A stretch of 32,263 nucleotides of DNA from Halobacillus halophilus (GCF_020171985.1 NZ_JAIVAL010000018.1:1-32263), one strand, 5' to 3'. Counted from the stretch's first letter, positions 1 through 11,641 are shown. Notes: generated from the sequence alone by a model not told the origin. A program made the numbers and translations.

Positions 1-3
1 TAT

Positions 4-120
4 GATGTGGTGGTGAAGGCGAAGAGGTCACACCTGTTCCCATGCCGAACACAGAAGTTAAGCTCTTCAGCGCCGATGGTAGTCGGGTCGATCCCCGTGA
101 GAGTAGGACGCCGCCACGTC
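4..120 (+). rRNA. rrf: 5S ribosomal RNA
   Basis: The sequence carries the canonical Bacillus 5S core (GAAGAGGTCACACC, CCGAACACAGAAGTTAAG, GCGCCGATGGTAGT, GAGAGTAGGACG). The ends were set by pairing GATGTGGTGG at 4-13 with CCGCCACGTC at 111-120, a 10-bp helix I with two G.U pairs, giving 117 nt. It is the last gene of an rRNA operon whose 16S and 23S lie outside the window. In B. subtilis an rRNA operon sits at the same place, before csfB. The maturase RNase M5 is encoded in this window at 13261-13821. Confidence 0.97.
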
Positions 121-127
121 AATAGTT

Positions 128-156
128 AACCTTAGAATTTATTCTAAGGTTTTTTT
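128..156 (+). terminator. Intrinsic terminator of the rRNA operon
   Basis: AACCTTAGAA (128-137) pairs with TTCTAAGGTT (142-151) around a TTTA loop, followed by a T run to 156. It lies 7 nt after the 5S gene. Confidence 0.9.
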
Positions 157-177
157 GTATCTTTTTTTAGGATAGAA

Positions 178-206
178 GTATATAAATGATAGATTCGGAG
201 ATACTA
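178..206 (+). promoter_or_regulatory. Putative sigma-F promoter of csfB
   Basis: GTATA at 178-182 and GGAGATACTA at 197-206 match the sigma-F consensus (GYATA and GGNNANAMTA) with a 14-nt spacer, one shorter than usual. csfB is a sigma-F gene in B. subtilis, and the promoter at fin (23851-23880) has the same form. The site is seen in the sequence; its use is inferred. Confidence 0.65.
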
Positions 207-266
207 GAAATAGAAATCAATATAGTACCTGGTTAAAAGATTAGAAGGAAGAGGGAGGGAATTTAT

Positions 267-449
267 ATGAGTCGTAAAGAGTGCTGTAGCATATGTTCGA
301 AGGAAACGGGAGACGGCATTTATTTATTAAGCGTTTATATCTGTGCTTCATGTGAGAAAGAAATGATAGAGACATCTACCGATGATCCTAAATACCAGTT
401 CTTCGTCAATCAGATGTCTAAAGCCCATCGGTCCATGATCCTTTCTTAA
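267..449 (+). CDS. csfB: CsfB/Gin anti-sigma factor
   Basis: A 60-residue protein with two CxxC pairs (C7/C10 and C26/C29), expected to bind one zinc ion, and the family-typical STDDPKYQFFVNQM segment. Gin/CsfB is made in the forespore under sigma F and binds sigma G (and sigma E in other settings), preventing premature late-forespore transcription. The ATG at 267 is preceded by GGAGGG. The gene is monocistronic, between a sigma-F-like promoter and a terminator at 473-504. Position next to an rRNA operon matches B. subtilis, although xpaC and yaaN, which follow csfB there, are missing here. Confidence 0.9.
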   Translation: MSRKECCSICSKETGDGIYLLSVYICASCEKEMIETSTDDPKYQFFVNQMSKAHRSMILS

Positions 450-472
450 AAAAAGCTTAGCAGCTATGAGAG

Positions 473-504
473 AATCACTTCATTTAGGATGAGGTGATTT
501 TTTT
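473..504 (+). terminator. Intrinsic terminator of csfB
   Basis: AATCACTTCAT (473-483) pairs perfectly with ATGAGGTGATT (489-499) around TTAGG, and a T tract follows to 504. Confidence 0.88.
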
Positions 505-575
505 ATGGTCGAATTGCTCCTCGCCCGGGTTTTCTGTACGATAGGATGAGAGATTAAAAAAGTAGGTGAATACGA

Positions 576-2008
576 GTGCACGATCAAAATCAAACGCCGC
601 TTTACGATGCGTTAATTCATCATGTGAAGCAGGATCCTATTACCTTTCACGTTCCAGGCCATAAGTTTGGAAAGGTATGGCCGGACAAAGGTCACGATAG
701 TTTCCATTCTATTTTATCCATAGATGCCACTGAAATTGAAGGACTTGATGATTTACATTCTCCTGAGGGAGTCATTGCTGAGGCGCAGCATTTAACCAGC
801 CGTTATTTCGGCAGTGATGCGTCCTTTTTCTTAGTAAATGGAAGTACAACAGGAAACGTAGCGATGATTCTTGCTATATGTAAACGTGGAGATACAATTA
901 TTGTGCAAAGAAACAGTCATCAGTCAGTATTACATGGAATCGAACTGGCAGGGGCTTATCCAGTTTTTATTTCCCCTGAATTTGAAGTGGAAACGGGGCG
1001 GTATAGTAAGCTTTCGGCCGAATCGGTTCAACAGGCTATTACCAGGTACCCTGAAGCGAAGGCTGTGTTCTTAACCTATCCGGATTATTTTGGACGTACA
1101 TATGATTTAAATCGAGTAGTGGAAACGATTCATGCGCATGATCTTCCAGTGCTGGTCGATGAGGCGCACGGAGTCCACTTTCAGCTGGGAGATCCTTTTC
1201 CCACCTCCGCTTTACGCTCTGGGGCCGATGCGGTTGTTCAATCTGCCCACAAAATGGCTCCAGCAATGACAATGAGCTCGTATCTACATTGCCAGAAAGA
1301 CCGCATTCCCGTTTTAAGATTAAAGCACTATTTAAAGCTTCTGCAATCGAGCAGTCCATCCTATCCATTGATGGCAAGTCTTGATCTAGCCAGATATTTT
1401 TTAGCACAGCGAACGGAAAACGAATTACAATCTACTCTGGCTTTTATTCATGAAGTAAGAGAGATTTTTAAGAAAGCAACGAGCCAGTGGGAGGTAAAGC
1501 CGCTTTCTGTCTATGATGATCCTCTTAAGATGACGTTAGAAGCCAGGGAGTTTACCGGTTTTGATATAGCTCAAGTATTGGAGGACCTTAACATTTATCC
1601 TGAACTTGCTACTTCCGATCAAGTATTAATAACGTTCGGGTTAAGTCCTCACTTGGATGCGGAAGTCTTAAAACAGCGCCTGGAGGATGTAGATTCGCAA
1701 TTAAAAAACAAAGAAAAGCGTGCTACAATAAAAATAGAACAACCATCGTTTCCTAAAATTCAAACCTTAGATATAAGCTACTCTGATTTAGAAGACAGTC
1801 TATCAGAATGGGCTGACTGGTCTAAAGCTGTAGGTTACGTATCAGCTGAAGATGTCATTCCATATCCTCCGGGAATCCCTTTACTTATGAAAGGGGAGCG
1901 TATATCTAACCATCATAGAAAACAAGTCCAGTCGCTTCTGGATCAAGGAGCCCGTTTTCAAAATGATAGAATAGGAGAAGGAGTACGAGTGGTTAAAGGA
2001 GAATTGTC

Positions 2009-2012
<4 letters not shown>
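576..2012 (+). CDS. yaaO: PLP-dependent Orn/Lys/Arg decarboxylase family protein (YaaO)
   Basis: 478 residues of the bacterial fold-III-type Orn/Lys/Arg decarboxylase family (SpeA/YaaO). Visible motifs are FHVPGHK at 24-30, the cofactor region DEAHGVHF at 195-202, and SAHK with the likely Schiff-base Lys226. The C-terminal part carries the small decarboxylase domain. Substrate cannot be told from sequence; YaaO of B. subtilis is annotated as an amino-acid decarboxylase of unsettled substrate. GTG start at 576 with AGGTG 7 nt upstream; the next gene, tmk, overlaps the stop by 4 nt (GTGA), so the two are translationally coupled. Likely cytosolic. Confidence 0.88.
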
Positions 2013-3023
<1,011 letters not shown>

Positions 3024-3042
3024 CATAAAGGAGCCGCCTTAC

Positions 3043-3483
3043 ATGAAAATCACCCATGATATGAGAACTCAAATGGAGTCTGCCCAAAAGCAAGCTTCCC
3101 AGCAATCGCAAGGCAGACCACAATTTGATCAACTTGTTCAATCCCAAACCAGGCAGCTTCAAGAAGTTCAGTTGAACCAGCTTATTAAAAGTATAAATGC
3201 TCAAGGAGAGCGCGTAGCGAGGTTTCGTTCCTTTCGGGACCTGGCTAAATACAAGAGACTAATCAAGGATTTCGTTAAGGAATCCGTCAATTATGGAATG
3301 AACTTAAAACATTCCCACAGCTGGAATCAGTATGGACAAACAAGCAAACTAACTCTCGTAGAGTCAGTAGATGAGAAATTAGACGAGCTTACGGAAGCTG
3401 TGATGGATGAGGAGAAGAAGACTATCGACTTACTGGGACTTATTGGAGAGATTAAAGGTCTGCTCATTAATTTATATACGTAA
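3043..3483 (+). CDS. yaaR: YaaR family protein (DUF327)
   Basis: 146 residues, the same length as B. subtilis YaaR. The protein is rich in Gln near its N-terminus and then mostly helical and charged; no enzymatic motif, signal peptide or membrane segment is visible. Function is unknown in the family. The start ATG at 3043 has AAGGAG 11 nt upstream (3028-3033); the frame extends further upstream to 2974, but that part lies inside the end of darA and has no ribosome-binding site. It is kept between darA and holB in Bacillaceae, which suggests only co-transcription. Confidence 0.88.
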   Translation: MKITHDMRTQMESAQKQASQQSQGRPQFDQLVQSQTRQLQEVQLNQLIKSINAQGERVARFRSFRDLAKYKRLIKDFVKESVNYGMNLKHSHSWNQYGQTSKLTLVESVDEKLDELTEAVMDEEKKTIDLLGLIGEIKGLLINLYT

Positions 3484-3498
3484 GGACGGACGAACAAT

Positions 3499-4485
3499 AT
3501 GCAGACATGGACAGAAATGAAAGAAATTCAACCTTTAGCTGCTCAGATGCTAATGAACAGCTTCCATAAGAACCGTATTTCGCATGCCTATTTATTTCAA
3601 GGAAATCGCGGAACCGGGAAAAGGGAAATGAGCATTCTTTTTGCTAAAAGTATCTTCTGTAAATTTCGTGAAGGGGCTGTTCCCTGTCAGTCATGCCGGG
3701 ATTGTAACAGAGTAGATTCAGGAAATCATCCTGATCTTCATTGGATTGAACCAGATGGTCAATCCATTAAAAAAGAGCAAATCCTTCATCTTCAGAAAGA
3801 ATTCACTTATACCGGTTTGGAATCTAATCGCAAAGTTTATATCATCGTGGATGCCGATCGGATGACAACCAATGCTTCCAACCGTCTATTGAAGTTTCTG
3901 GAAGAACCGAGCCAGCAGACTACGGCCATGCTGCTAACTGAAAGTGGCCAGACCATGCTGGACACGATACGATCACGCTGTCAGCTTCTCGCTTTTCAGC
4001 CTCTCAACCCAGAACGAGTGCAGAGTAAACTTATAGAAGAAGGCGTGTCGCAATCAAACGCAAAAATATTAGCTTCTTTAACCAATAATTTAACAGAAGC
4101 TATGGAGATTAATGACGATGATTGGTTTGCTAATGTGCGAAAATTAGTGATACAATTAATTGAAGTGCTTCAAAATAAACCAAATGAAGGACTTCTATTT
4201 ATCAACCATCAGTGGATGCCTCACTTTAAAGAGAGACAACAGCTACAGCGCGGTCTTGATGTCTTAATGCTCTGGTTCCAGGATGTAATTAACTATTATT
4301 TGGACCGGGAAAATTCCATCGTCTTTACAACGGAACGGGAGAAATTAGAGCAGGCGGCCATGAGGTGGTCGAGGCAGTCAGCAGCGCAGTGTTTGTCCTA
4401 TATCCTTGAGGCGAAGCGAAAGATAAATCAAAATGTCCATCCTAATTTAGTGATGGAACAACTTACCCTTCAACTACAGAGGTGA
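3499..4485 (+). CDS. holB: DNA polymerase III delta-prime subunit
   Basis: 328 residues. A clamp-loader subunit that, with delta and tau/gamma, opens and loads the beta clamp. AAA+ fold: the P-loop-like GNRGTGK is at 35-41, followed by KR instead of K[ST], so it is degenerate as expected for a non-hydrolysing delta-prime. A zinc module is formed by C54, C63, C66 and C69. The SRC motif (TIRSRCQ) that supplies the arginine finger to the neighbouring subunit is present. The stop overlaps the Shine-Dalgarno region of ricT. Confidence 0.95.
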   Translation: MQTWTEMKEIQPLAAQMLMNSFHKNRISHAYLFQGNRGTGKREMSILFAKSIFCKFREGAVPCQSCRDCNRVDSGNHPDLHWIEPDGQSIKKEQILHLQKEFTYTGLESNRKVYIIVDADRMTTNASNRLLKFLEEPSQQTTAMLLTESGQTMLDTIRSRCQLLAFQPLNPERVQSKLIEEGVSQSNAKILASLTNNLTEAMEINDDDWFANVRKLVIQLIEVLQNKPNEGLLFINHQWMPHFKERQQLQRGLDVLMLWFQDVINYYLDRENSIVFTTEREKLEQAAMRWSRQSAAQCLSYILEAKRKINQNVHPNLVMEQLTLQLQR

Positions 4486-4493
4486 TGATCCGG

Positions 4494-5321
4494 ATGATCG
4501 AAGTTGTAGGTGTCCGATTTAAACAGGCGGGAAAAATTTATTATTTTGACCCTGGACAGTTAAAAATGACCACAGAGGATTATGTGATTGTCGAAACCGT
4601 GCGCGGTATTGAATTCGGAAAAGTTGTCATTGCTAATAAATCCGTAGATGAAGAAGACGTAGTCTTACCACTTAAGAAAGTCATTCGTATTGCGGATGAT
4701 AAGGATAAGGTGACGGTGGATGAAAACAACGACAACGCTGCAGAGGCTTATCGCGTCTGCGAAGCGAAAATCCGTGAACATAAATTGGACATGAATCTTG
4801 TTGACGTAGAATATACGTTTGATCGTAATAAAGTAATTTTTTATTTTACAGCGGACGGCCGAGTTGATTTCCGAACACTGGTTAAAGACTTAGCTTCCGT
4901 ATTTAAAACCCGGATAGAGCTGCGCCAGATTGGAGTCCGGGATGAAGCCAAAATGCTTGGTGGTATCGGTCCATGCGGACGCATGCTGTGCTGTTCAACA
5001 TTTCTGGGTGATTTTGAACCAGTATCCATAAAAATGGCGAAAGACCAGAATCTCTCGTTAAATCCGGCGAAAATTTCAGGATTGTGCGGGAGGCTCATGT
5101 GCTGCCTTAAGTATGAAAATGACGACTATGAAGCTGCTAAGAAGGAGCTTCCCGATCTAGGCGAGAACATTTCTACTTCCTTCGGGAAAGGGAAAGTCGT
5201 CGGATTAAATATGCTTGAGCGCATGGTCCAAATCGAATTTAGAGAAAAAGAACGTGTTCTTGAGTACTCCTTGCAGGAATTAATTGATGAAGGAGTCGTC
5301 CAAACCGAAGCCGCAGAATAA
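4494..5321 (+). CDS. ricT: PSP1-domain protein RicT (YaaT)
   Basis: 275 residues, identical in length to B. subtilis YaaT. It contains the PSP1 domain and two cysteine motifs, CGRMLCC at 161-167 and CGRLMCC at 198-204, that are expected to help ligate the Fe-S clusters of the RicAFT (YmcA-YlbF-YaaT) complex. That complex speeds Spo0A phosphorylation and supports RNase Y-dependent mRNA processing. I chose ATG 4494 because AGAGGTGAT at 4478-4486 lies 7 nt upstream; GTG 4482 and ATG 4485 lie inside that Shine-Dalgarno. Overlaps are minimal with holB and yabA follows 16 nt later. Confidence 0.93.
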   Translation: MIEVVGVRFKQAGKIYYFDPGQLKMTTEDYVIVETVRGIEFGKVVIANKSVDEEDVVLPLKKVIRIADDKDKVTVDENNDNAAEAYRVCEAKIREHKLDMNLVDVEYTFDRNKVIFYFTADGRVDFRTLVKDLASVFKTRIELRQIGVRDEAKMLGGIGPCGRMLCCSTFLGDFEPVSIKMAKDQNLSLNPAKISGLCGRLMCCLKYENDDYEAAKKELPDLGENISTSFGKGKVVGLNMLERMVQIEFREKERVLEYSLQELIDEGVVQTEAAE

Positions 5322-5337
5322 GAGGGTGGAGTCAAGC

Positions 5338-5688
5338 GTGAATAAAAAAGCTATATTCGAACATGTATCCCATTTAGAATCTCAAATAGGAGAGCTTTAT
5401 GAACAGCTCGGTGATCTGAAAAAACAGCTCGCTTATCTACTAGAAGAAAACCAGCATTTATCGCTTGAAAATCATCACTTGCGGCAGCGTTTAGACAAAG
5501 AACATGAAGCAGAAAAGCAAAAAGCTTCTTCAGGCACAAAGCAGGAACGCGGTCCTGCTGTAGGCGAAGGTTACGATAACCTGGCCAGGCTTTATGAAGA
5601 GGGGTTTCACATTTGTAATTTACACTTTGGAAGCCCGAGAGATGAAGACTGCTTATTTTGTCTCTCCTTTTTAAATAAGAAAAAGTAA
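5338..5688 (+). CDS. yabA: Replication initiation control protein YabA
   Basis: 116 residues. YabA restrains initiation by binding DnaA and tethering it to DnaN. The N-terminal half is a coiled coil with heptad leucines (about residues 5-60), which drives tetramerisation. A charged linker follows, then a C-terminal zinc domain with H91, C93, C105 and C108 (HxC and CLFC). The start is GTG 5338: GAGGGTGG lies about 8 nt upstream and the product then begins [10 protein letters not shown] like other YabA proteins. The frame is open upstream to 5284 but overlaps ricT. Confidence 0.94.
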   Translation: MNKKAIFEHVSHLESQIGELYEQLGDLKKQLAYLLEENQHLSLENHHLRQRLDKEHEAEKQKASSGTKQERGPAVGEGYDNLARLYEEGFHICNLHFGSPRDEDCLFCLSFLNKKK

Positions 5689-5699
5689 TCCCAGGTCCA

Positions 5700-5736
5700 A
5701 GCCTTTCCTTGCTCTTCCAAGGAAAGGCTCTCTTTA
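5700..5736 (+). terminator. Intrinsic terminator of the tmk-yabA operon
   Basis: AGCCTTTCCTTG (5700-5711) pairs perfectly with CAAGGAAAGGCT (5718-5729); the tail CTCTTTAT is only moderately T-rich. Confidence 0.8.
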
Positions 5737-5760
5737 TATTAAGACATGTTTAATCTAGTT

Positions 5761-6024
5761 GTTGATTTCATAAGAAGCTCACCGTTCCCCCATAGGAAAG
5801 TGTTCAAATGTAGCATCACCCCGTAAGACACGACCAGCATAAGCCGAGCATCAAAAGGGCGGTGGTCTTTCCGTCCGTTGATGAATGGCTTATGTCTCGA
5901 GTGTCTGGGTGATAGAACAAGACGAGTCATTTCCCCACCAGCCCTTTCCTCAATCAAACGTATTGGACTTAGTTATCTCGAAATCAAGTCTTCAACAAAA
6001 AGGAGCTTTTCTTTAACAATCAAC
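5761..6024 (+). repeat. Structured intergenic repeat, element A
   Basis: 264 bp between yabA and trmN6. The ends are inverted: GTTGATT 5761-5767 with AATCAAC 6018-6024, and AAGAAGCTC 5772-5780 against GAGCTTTTCTT at 6004-6014. The right end resembles those of elements B and C. The inner 5790-5945 is nearly the same as 19174-19328. It folds into a long imperfect hairpin: 5815-5821/5907-5913, 5827-5831/5901-5905, 5838-5845/5887-5894 and 5849-5854/5878-5883. No credible gene is seen. A non-autonomous mobile repeat or a transcribed structured element are both possible. Confidence 0.8.
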
Positions 6025-6088
6025 ACGGATAATTAACTGAGCTTTATATTAAATAAGAAATGTCCATGATAAGCTTATTAGGAACATC

Positions 6089-6099
6089 TATGATATAAG
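6089..6099 (+). promoter_or_regulatory. Possible extended -10 promoter before trmN6
   Basis: TATG-A-TATAAG at 6089-6099, 41 nt before the gene, without a convincing -35. It would be the first candidate promoter after the repeat element A. Confidence 0.35.
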
Positions 6100-6139
6100 A
6101 AGATCTGATTAATTTTCATATGTTAGAAAGGAAACAAGC

Positions 6140-6886
6140 ATGATGGTACAACTTTATGATGATGAACGAATTGACTTTTTATTGGCAAAACAAAATATGA
6201 GAATCATTCAAAGTCCGACGGTATTTGCTTTTTCCCTCGATGCGGTGTTGCTGGCTGATTTTACATATGTACCTAAAACAAAAGGGAAGATTCTCGACCT
6301 TTGTACAGGGAATGGCGTCATTCCTTTATTTCTATCCACCCGTTCTGAAGTACCCATAACCGGTGTGGAAATTCAGGAAAGATTATATGACATGGCATGC
6401 CGGAATATCGAGTTAAATAAGCTCCACACACAGCTCGACATGATTCATGGGGATTTAAAAGATATGCCCGCTCGATATGGCAATCGAAAATTTGACCTGG
6501 TTACCTGTAACCCTCCTTATTTTCCTACTCCTCAAATGGATGAGCAAAATATAAACGAACATTTGGCAATTGCCCGTCATGAGATTTATTGCACGCTTGA
6601 AGAGGTTATCGAAGCTTGCAGCCGGTTGGCTAAATCCGGGGGTAAAGTATCAATGGTTCATCGTCCGGAGCGAATGGTGGAGATTATAGAACTGTTTCGA
6701 AAACACCGTTTAGAGCCAAAACGGATGCGTCTCGTTTATCCAAAGGAAGGAAAAGAAGCAAATACTTTATTAATTGAAGGAACCAGAGATGGCAAGCCAG
6801 GACTTAAGATTCTGCCTCCTTTATATGCACTTACCTCCGAAGGTGAATACACTTCTGAATTGAAGGAGATTCTTTATGGAGAATAA
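6140..6886 (+). CDS. trmN6: tRNA1(Val) (adenine-N6)-methyltransferase family (YabB)
   Basis: 248 residues. A class I SAM-dependent methyltransferase: the SAM-binding loop DLCTGNGVI is at 53-61, the acidic residue ending beta-2 is in GVEIQE near 75-80, and the catalytic NPPYF is at 124-128, which marks an N6-adenine or similar exocyclic amine methylase. E. coli TrmN6 modifies A37 of tRNA-Val1; the Bacillus substrate is inferred from homology. Start ATG 6140 with AAAGGAA upstream; ATG 6143 is an equal alternative. Overlaps yazA by 11 nt, so this is one operon with rsmI. Confidence 0.9.
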   Translation: MMVQLYDDERIDFLLAKQNMRIIQSPTVFAFSLDAVLLADFTYVPKTKGKILDLCTGNGVIPLFLSTRSEVPITGVEIQERLYDMACRNIELNKLHTQLDMIHGDLKDMPARYGNRKFDLVTCNPPYFPTPQMDEQNINEHLAIARHEIYCTLEEVIEACSRLAKSGGKVSMVHRPERMVEIIELFRKHRLEPKRMRLVYPKEGKEANTLLIEGTRDGKPGLKILPPLYALTSEGEYTSELKEILYGE

Positions 6887-7166
6887 TCATATCGTGTATA
6901 TTCTGCGCTGCCGTGATCAATCGCTTTATACAGGCTATACGAACAATCTGGAAGCGCGTTTAAAGAAGCATGAGGTTGGAAAAGGCGCCAAGTACACGCG
7001 CGGCCGTGGCCCCTTTAAACTTGAATATACAAAATCATTCGAAACTAAGCGAGAAGCTCTGCAGCAGGAATATCGAATAAAGCAGTTGTCTCGTGTGAAA
7101 AAAGAACAATGGATTGCTGAAACACTAGAAGGAGAGATCCAAGGTGAAAATACAGAAAAGCTATAA
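6876..7166 (+). CDS. yazA: GIY-YIG nuclease-fold protein YazA
   Basis: 96 residues, a stand-alone UPF0213-type GIY-YIG domain: VYILRC at the N-terminus corresponds to GIY, and LYTGYTNN to YIG, followed by the conserved Arg in EARLKKH and the catalytic Glu region ([14 protein letters not shown]). Small proteins of this kind have no settled role in bacteria. Start ATG 6876 is preceded by AAGGAG inside the end of trmN6, and the gene itself overlaps rsmI by 23 nt. Its place inside a tRNA/rRNA methylation operon is conserved in Bacillaceae. Confidence 0.92.
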   Translation: MENNHIVYILRCRDQSLYTGYTNNLEARLKKHEVGKGAKYTRGRGPFKLEYTKSFETKREALQQEYRIKQLSRVKKEQWIAETLEGEIQGENTEKL

Positions 7167-8025
7167 GAAAGATGGATCAGAGAGTGGAATTTTATATGTT
7201 GTTCCTACCCCAATAGGTAATTTAGAAGATATGACGTTTAGAGCTGTCTCAACTCTGAATGAGGTTTCTGGTATTGCGGCAGAGGACACAAGAAATACGA
7301 AAAAATTGATGAATCATTTTGATATTCAAACTCCATTAATCAGTTATCATGAACATAATAAACAAACACGAGGCCCTCAGCTGGTCGAACGCATGAGGAA
7401 GGGAGAACAGCTGGCCGTAGTGAGTGATGCTGGTATGCCGGGAATCTCCGATCCAGGATCAGATCTGGTTAAAGAGTGCATAGAAGGAGATATTCCTGTA
7501 ATCGTGCTTCCGGGAGCAAATGCGGCTCTTCCTGCACTGGCTGGTTCTGGAATTTCTACTGAAAAATTTTATTTTTGTGGCTTTTTGCCACGTAAGAAAA
7601 AAGACCGAATAGAAGAATTGGAAAAGCTGCAATCTTTACAAGCGACTTTAATCTTTTATGAATCACCGCACCGCTTGAAAGAAATGCTTTCCCACACCCA
7701 TGAACAATTGGGAAATCGAAAAGCGACGATCGCGAGGGAACTATCAAAAAGGTATGAAGAATTCGTAAGAGGAAACTTGGAAGAGCTCCTTGAATGGTCG
7801 GCTAAAGAGGAAATACGTGGAGAATTCTGCATCATTGTTGAAGGGGCCTCCTTTGAAGAGGAAGAAGAGGATCCATTCTGGTGGACGCATTTATCCGTTA
7901 TTGAACATGTGGAACACTACATGGAAAAAGAGCAAATGAAGAGCAAGCAGGCGATTAAACAAACATCTATGGATCGAAAATTATCCAAACGAGAGGTCTA
8001 TCAGGCTTATCATGTGCATGAATAA
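7144..8025 (+). CDS. rsmI: 16S rRNA C1402 2'-O-methyltransferase
   Basis: 293 residues of the tetrapyrrole-methylase-like (class III) SAM methyltransferase family. RsmI methylates the ribose of C1402 in the 30S P site. Family signatures: YVVPTPIGNLEDMTFRA at 18-34, AAEDTRNTKKL at 45-55, VSDAGMPGISDPG at 93-105 and the LPGANAALPALAGSG stretch near 120. The C-terminal segment is charged and helical. The GTG start at 7144 has AAGGAGA 8 nt upstream. This is the last gene of the trmN6-yazA-rsmI operon, with a strong hairpin just after it. Confidence 0.95.
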   Translation: MKIQKSYKKDGSESGILYVVPTPIGNLEDMTFRAVSTLNEVSGIAAEDTRNTKKLMNHFDIQTPLISYHEHNKQTRGPQLVERMRKGEQLAVVSDAGMPGISDPGSDLVKECIEGDIPVIVLPGANAALPALAGSGISTEKFYFCGFLPRKKKDRIEELEKLQSLQATLIFYESPHRLKEMLSHTHEQLGNRKATIARELSKRYEEFVRGNLEELLEWSAKEEIRGEFCIIVEGASFEEEEEDPFWWTHLSVIEHVEHYMEKEQMKSKQAIKQTSMDRKLSKREVYQAYHVHE

Positions 8026-8027
8026 AG

Positions 8028-8067
8028 AAATCCCTTACTGCCAGGCCTGTGAACAGTAAGGGATTTT
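8028..8067 (+). terminator. Intrinsic terminator between rsmI and abrB, probably bidirectional
   Basis: AAATCCCTTACTG (8028-8040) pairs perfectly with CAGTAAGGGATTT (8054-8066). A short T run follows on the plus strand, and CTTTATT follows on the minus strand, so it can also serve abrB, which is convergent. Confidence 0.85.
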
Positions 8068-8136
8068 ATATTACAACATATGTCCAGTTGTTTTATTCTC
8101 TTTATTAACCAATGTCGTCACTCTTTGTTTATTTAT

Positions 8137-8412
8137 CTATTTAAGATTTTGCTGCAGTTCCTGCAAGAGAATTTGCGCGCCTTCTTTGCTTAACACAAGA
8201 TTGCCATTTGCTAGTTTCATATTTTCATCAGAAACTTCCCCCGTAACATGGCAAGTCATGTTAGGCTTGTACTTTTTAAGGACGATGCGATCATCGTCAA
8301 CATAAATTTCCAATGCGTCCTTCTCATTAATTCCTAATGTACGACGTAGTTCGATCGGAATTACCACACGACCTAACTCGTCAACTTTACGTACGATACC
8401 TGTAGATTTCAT
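8137..8412 (-). CDS. abrB: Transition-state regulator AbrB
   Basis: 91 residues. The N-terminal swapped-hairpin DNA-binding domain (MKSTGIVRKVDELGRVVIPIELRRTLGI) is almost the same as in B. subtilis AbrB; the C-terminal multimerisation half (residues 55-91) is more varied. AbrB represses post-exponential genes, among them spoVG, found in this window, and is itself repressed by Spo0A~P. The start at 8412 has GGGGAG about 9 nt upstream; the frame is open six codons further but without a ribosome-binding site. A second AbrB-type protein, SpoVT, is encoded at 27955-28491. Confidence 0.96.
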   Translation of the reverse strand: MKSTGIVRKVDELGRVVIPIELRRTLGINEKDALEIYVDDDRIVLKKYKPNMTCHVTGEVSDENMKLANGNLVLSKEGAQILLQELQQNLK

Positions 8413-8472
8413 TTTTCTGTCTCCCCTCAATCAAAAGTTATTTCGTCATGTTTCGACATATGTCTCGCCATT

Positions 8473-8501
8473 ATAGTACCAACCATTCCCAAACGTGTCA
8501 A
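8473..8501 (-). promoter_or_regulatory. Putative sigma-A promoter of abrB
   Basis: On the minus strand TTGACA (8501-8496), a 17-nt spacer, then TACTAT (8478-8473) immediately followed by AAT; it is about 60 nt before the abrB start. No clear 0A box (TGTCGAA) pair was assigned, although TGTCGAAAC is present on the minus strand around 8445-8453, downstream of the promoter. That location would fit Spo0A~P repression. Confidence 0.7.
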
Positions 8502-8700
8502 TTACTTATAACCGATGTTTATTTCCAACCTTACATACCGGTTAGGGTATTTTGGGTGGTGTCACTGAGTACCTGAGCAGGCCTGTGCGAGTAATTGAAA
8601 CTTTCTACTCTACCAAAAATGGTTGAAATAACCATCTTTTGATTACACTTAATTTTACCAAAGTAATGACAGATGTGAAATGTATAATCTTAACTTTTTT

Positions 8701-8730
8701 TTGACAGTTATCCAATTCGTTCGGTATATT
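8701..8730 (+). promoter_or_regulatory. Putative sigma-A promoter of metG
   Basis: TTGACA at 8701-8706, an 18-nt spacer, TATATT at 8725-8730. It lies in the 425-nt gap between the divergent abrB and metG genes. The rest of that gap (about 8530-8690) holds only a weak hairpin, ATGGTT/AACCAT near 8630; I see no T-box, SAM riboswitch or small gene there. Confidence 0.7.
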
Positions 8731-8795
8731 TTAATGTTAGGAATGGAAATAAAGTAGATAACTCGATAAAATGTTACAATAGCCATTATGAATGA

Positions 8796-10793
<1,998 letters not shown>

Positions 10794-10808
10794 CTGAAGG
10801 GATGACAG

Positions 10809-10840
10809 AAAGGGAGAGCCAGACTAAGCTTTCCCTTTTT
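10809..10840 (+). terminator. Intrinsic terminator of metG
   Basis: AAAGGGAGAGC (10809-10819) pairs with GCTTTCCCTTT (10828-10838), one G.U, then a T run to 10840. Confidence 0.85.
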
Positions 10841-10870
10841 GTTATCAAATGAAGAAGAAAGGGGATTTCT

Positions 10871-11641
10871 ATGCTTTTTGATACACATGTCCACTTAAAT
10901 GCGGATCAATTCGAGGAAGATTTGGAAGCTACCATTCAACGCGCCAATGATGCAGGTGTAGAGTATATGACAGTCGTTGGCTTTGATCATAAAACGATCC
11001 CTAAAGCTATTGAAATTGCTGAAAGCCATGAGAAAATCTATGCGGCCGTCGGCTGGCACCCTGTTGATGCCGTTGACTTGTCAGACAAGGAGCTTGAGTG
11101 GATTGAAGAACTCTCCTCTCATCCTAAAGTTGTGGCAATCGGAGAAATGGGGCTGGATTACCATTGGGACAAGTCTCCGGAAGATGTTCAAAAAGAGGTC
11201 TTTCGAAAACAAATCCGTCTGGCTAAGAAAGTGAAGATGCCCATTATTATTCATAATCGTGAAGCGACTGATGATATCGTAGAAATATTAAAAGAAGAAG
11301 ATGCTTCTGAAGTAGGAGGAATTATGCATTGCTATAGCGGCCCAGTGGAGACGGCCCGCGAATGTATAGACATGAACTTTATGATTTCTCTCGGAGGACC
11401 AGTCACTTTTAAAAATGCCAAGCTTCCGAAAGAAGTGGCTAAAGCGATAGACTTGAAGCACATGCTGGTAGAAACAGATTGCCCATTCCTTGCCCCTCAT
11501 CCTAATCGAGGCAAGCGCAATGAGCCGGCATACGTAAAACTGGTGGCCGAACAAATAGCTGAGTTAAAAGAAATCACCTTTGAAGAGGTAAGTGAAGTGA
11601 CGACCTCGAACGCCCTTCAATTTTTTGGTATTAAATCATAA
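10871..11641 (+). CDS. tatD: TatD family metal-dependent DNase (YabD)
   Basis: 256 residues, an amidohydrolase-fold TIM barrel. Expected metal ligands are all visible: H6 and H8 (THVHLN), E92 (GEMGLDYHWD), H128 (IHNREA), H153 (HCYSG) and D203 (ETDCPFLAP). TatD proteins act as 3'-5' exonucleases or DNases on damaged ends; the precise substrate in this organism is inferred. ATG 10871 with AAAGGGG upstream. Follows metG, as in B. subtilis, but behind its own terminator. Confidence 0.94.
   Translation: MLFDTHVHLNADQFEEDLEATIQRANDAGVEYMTVVGFDHKTIPKAIEIAESHEKIYAAVGWHPVDAVDLSDKELEWIEELSSHPKVVAIGEMGLDYHWDKSPEDVQKEVFRKQIRLAKKVKMPIIIHNREATDDIVEILKEEDASEVGGIMHCYSGPVETARECIDMNFMISLGGPVTFKNAKLPKEVAKAIDLKHMLVETDCPFLAPHPNRGKRNEPAYVKLVAEQIAELKEITFEEVSEVTTSNALQFFGIKS

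Noticed and set aside
5739-5957. Minus-strand open frames of 72 and 77 codons (5739-5957 and 19122-19355) with a shared peptide
   Set aside because: The shared part is explained by the near-identical repeat module; the ends differ, there is no ribosome-binding site, and the frame runs through the hairpin arms.
10977-11234. Alternative plus-strand frame in tatD, and similar shadow frames in mfd, glmU, prs and yabN
   Set aside because: They overlap well-conserved genes in another frame and have neither ribosome-binding sites nor recognisable domains.
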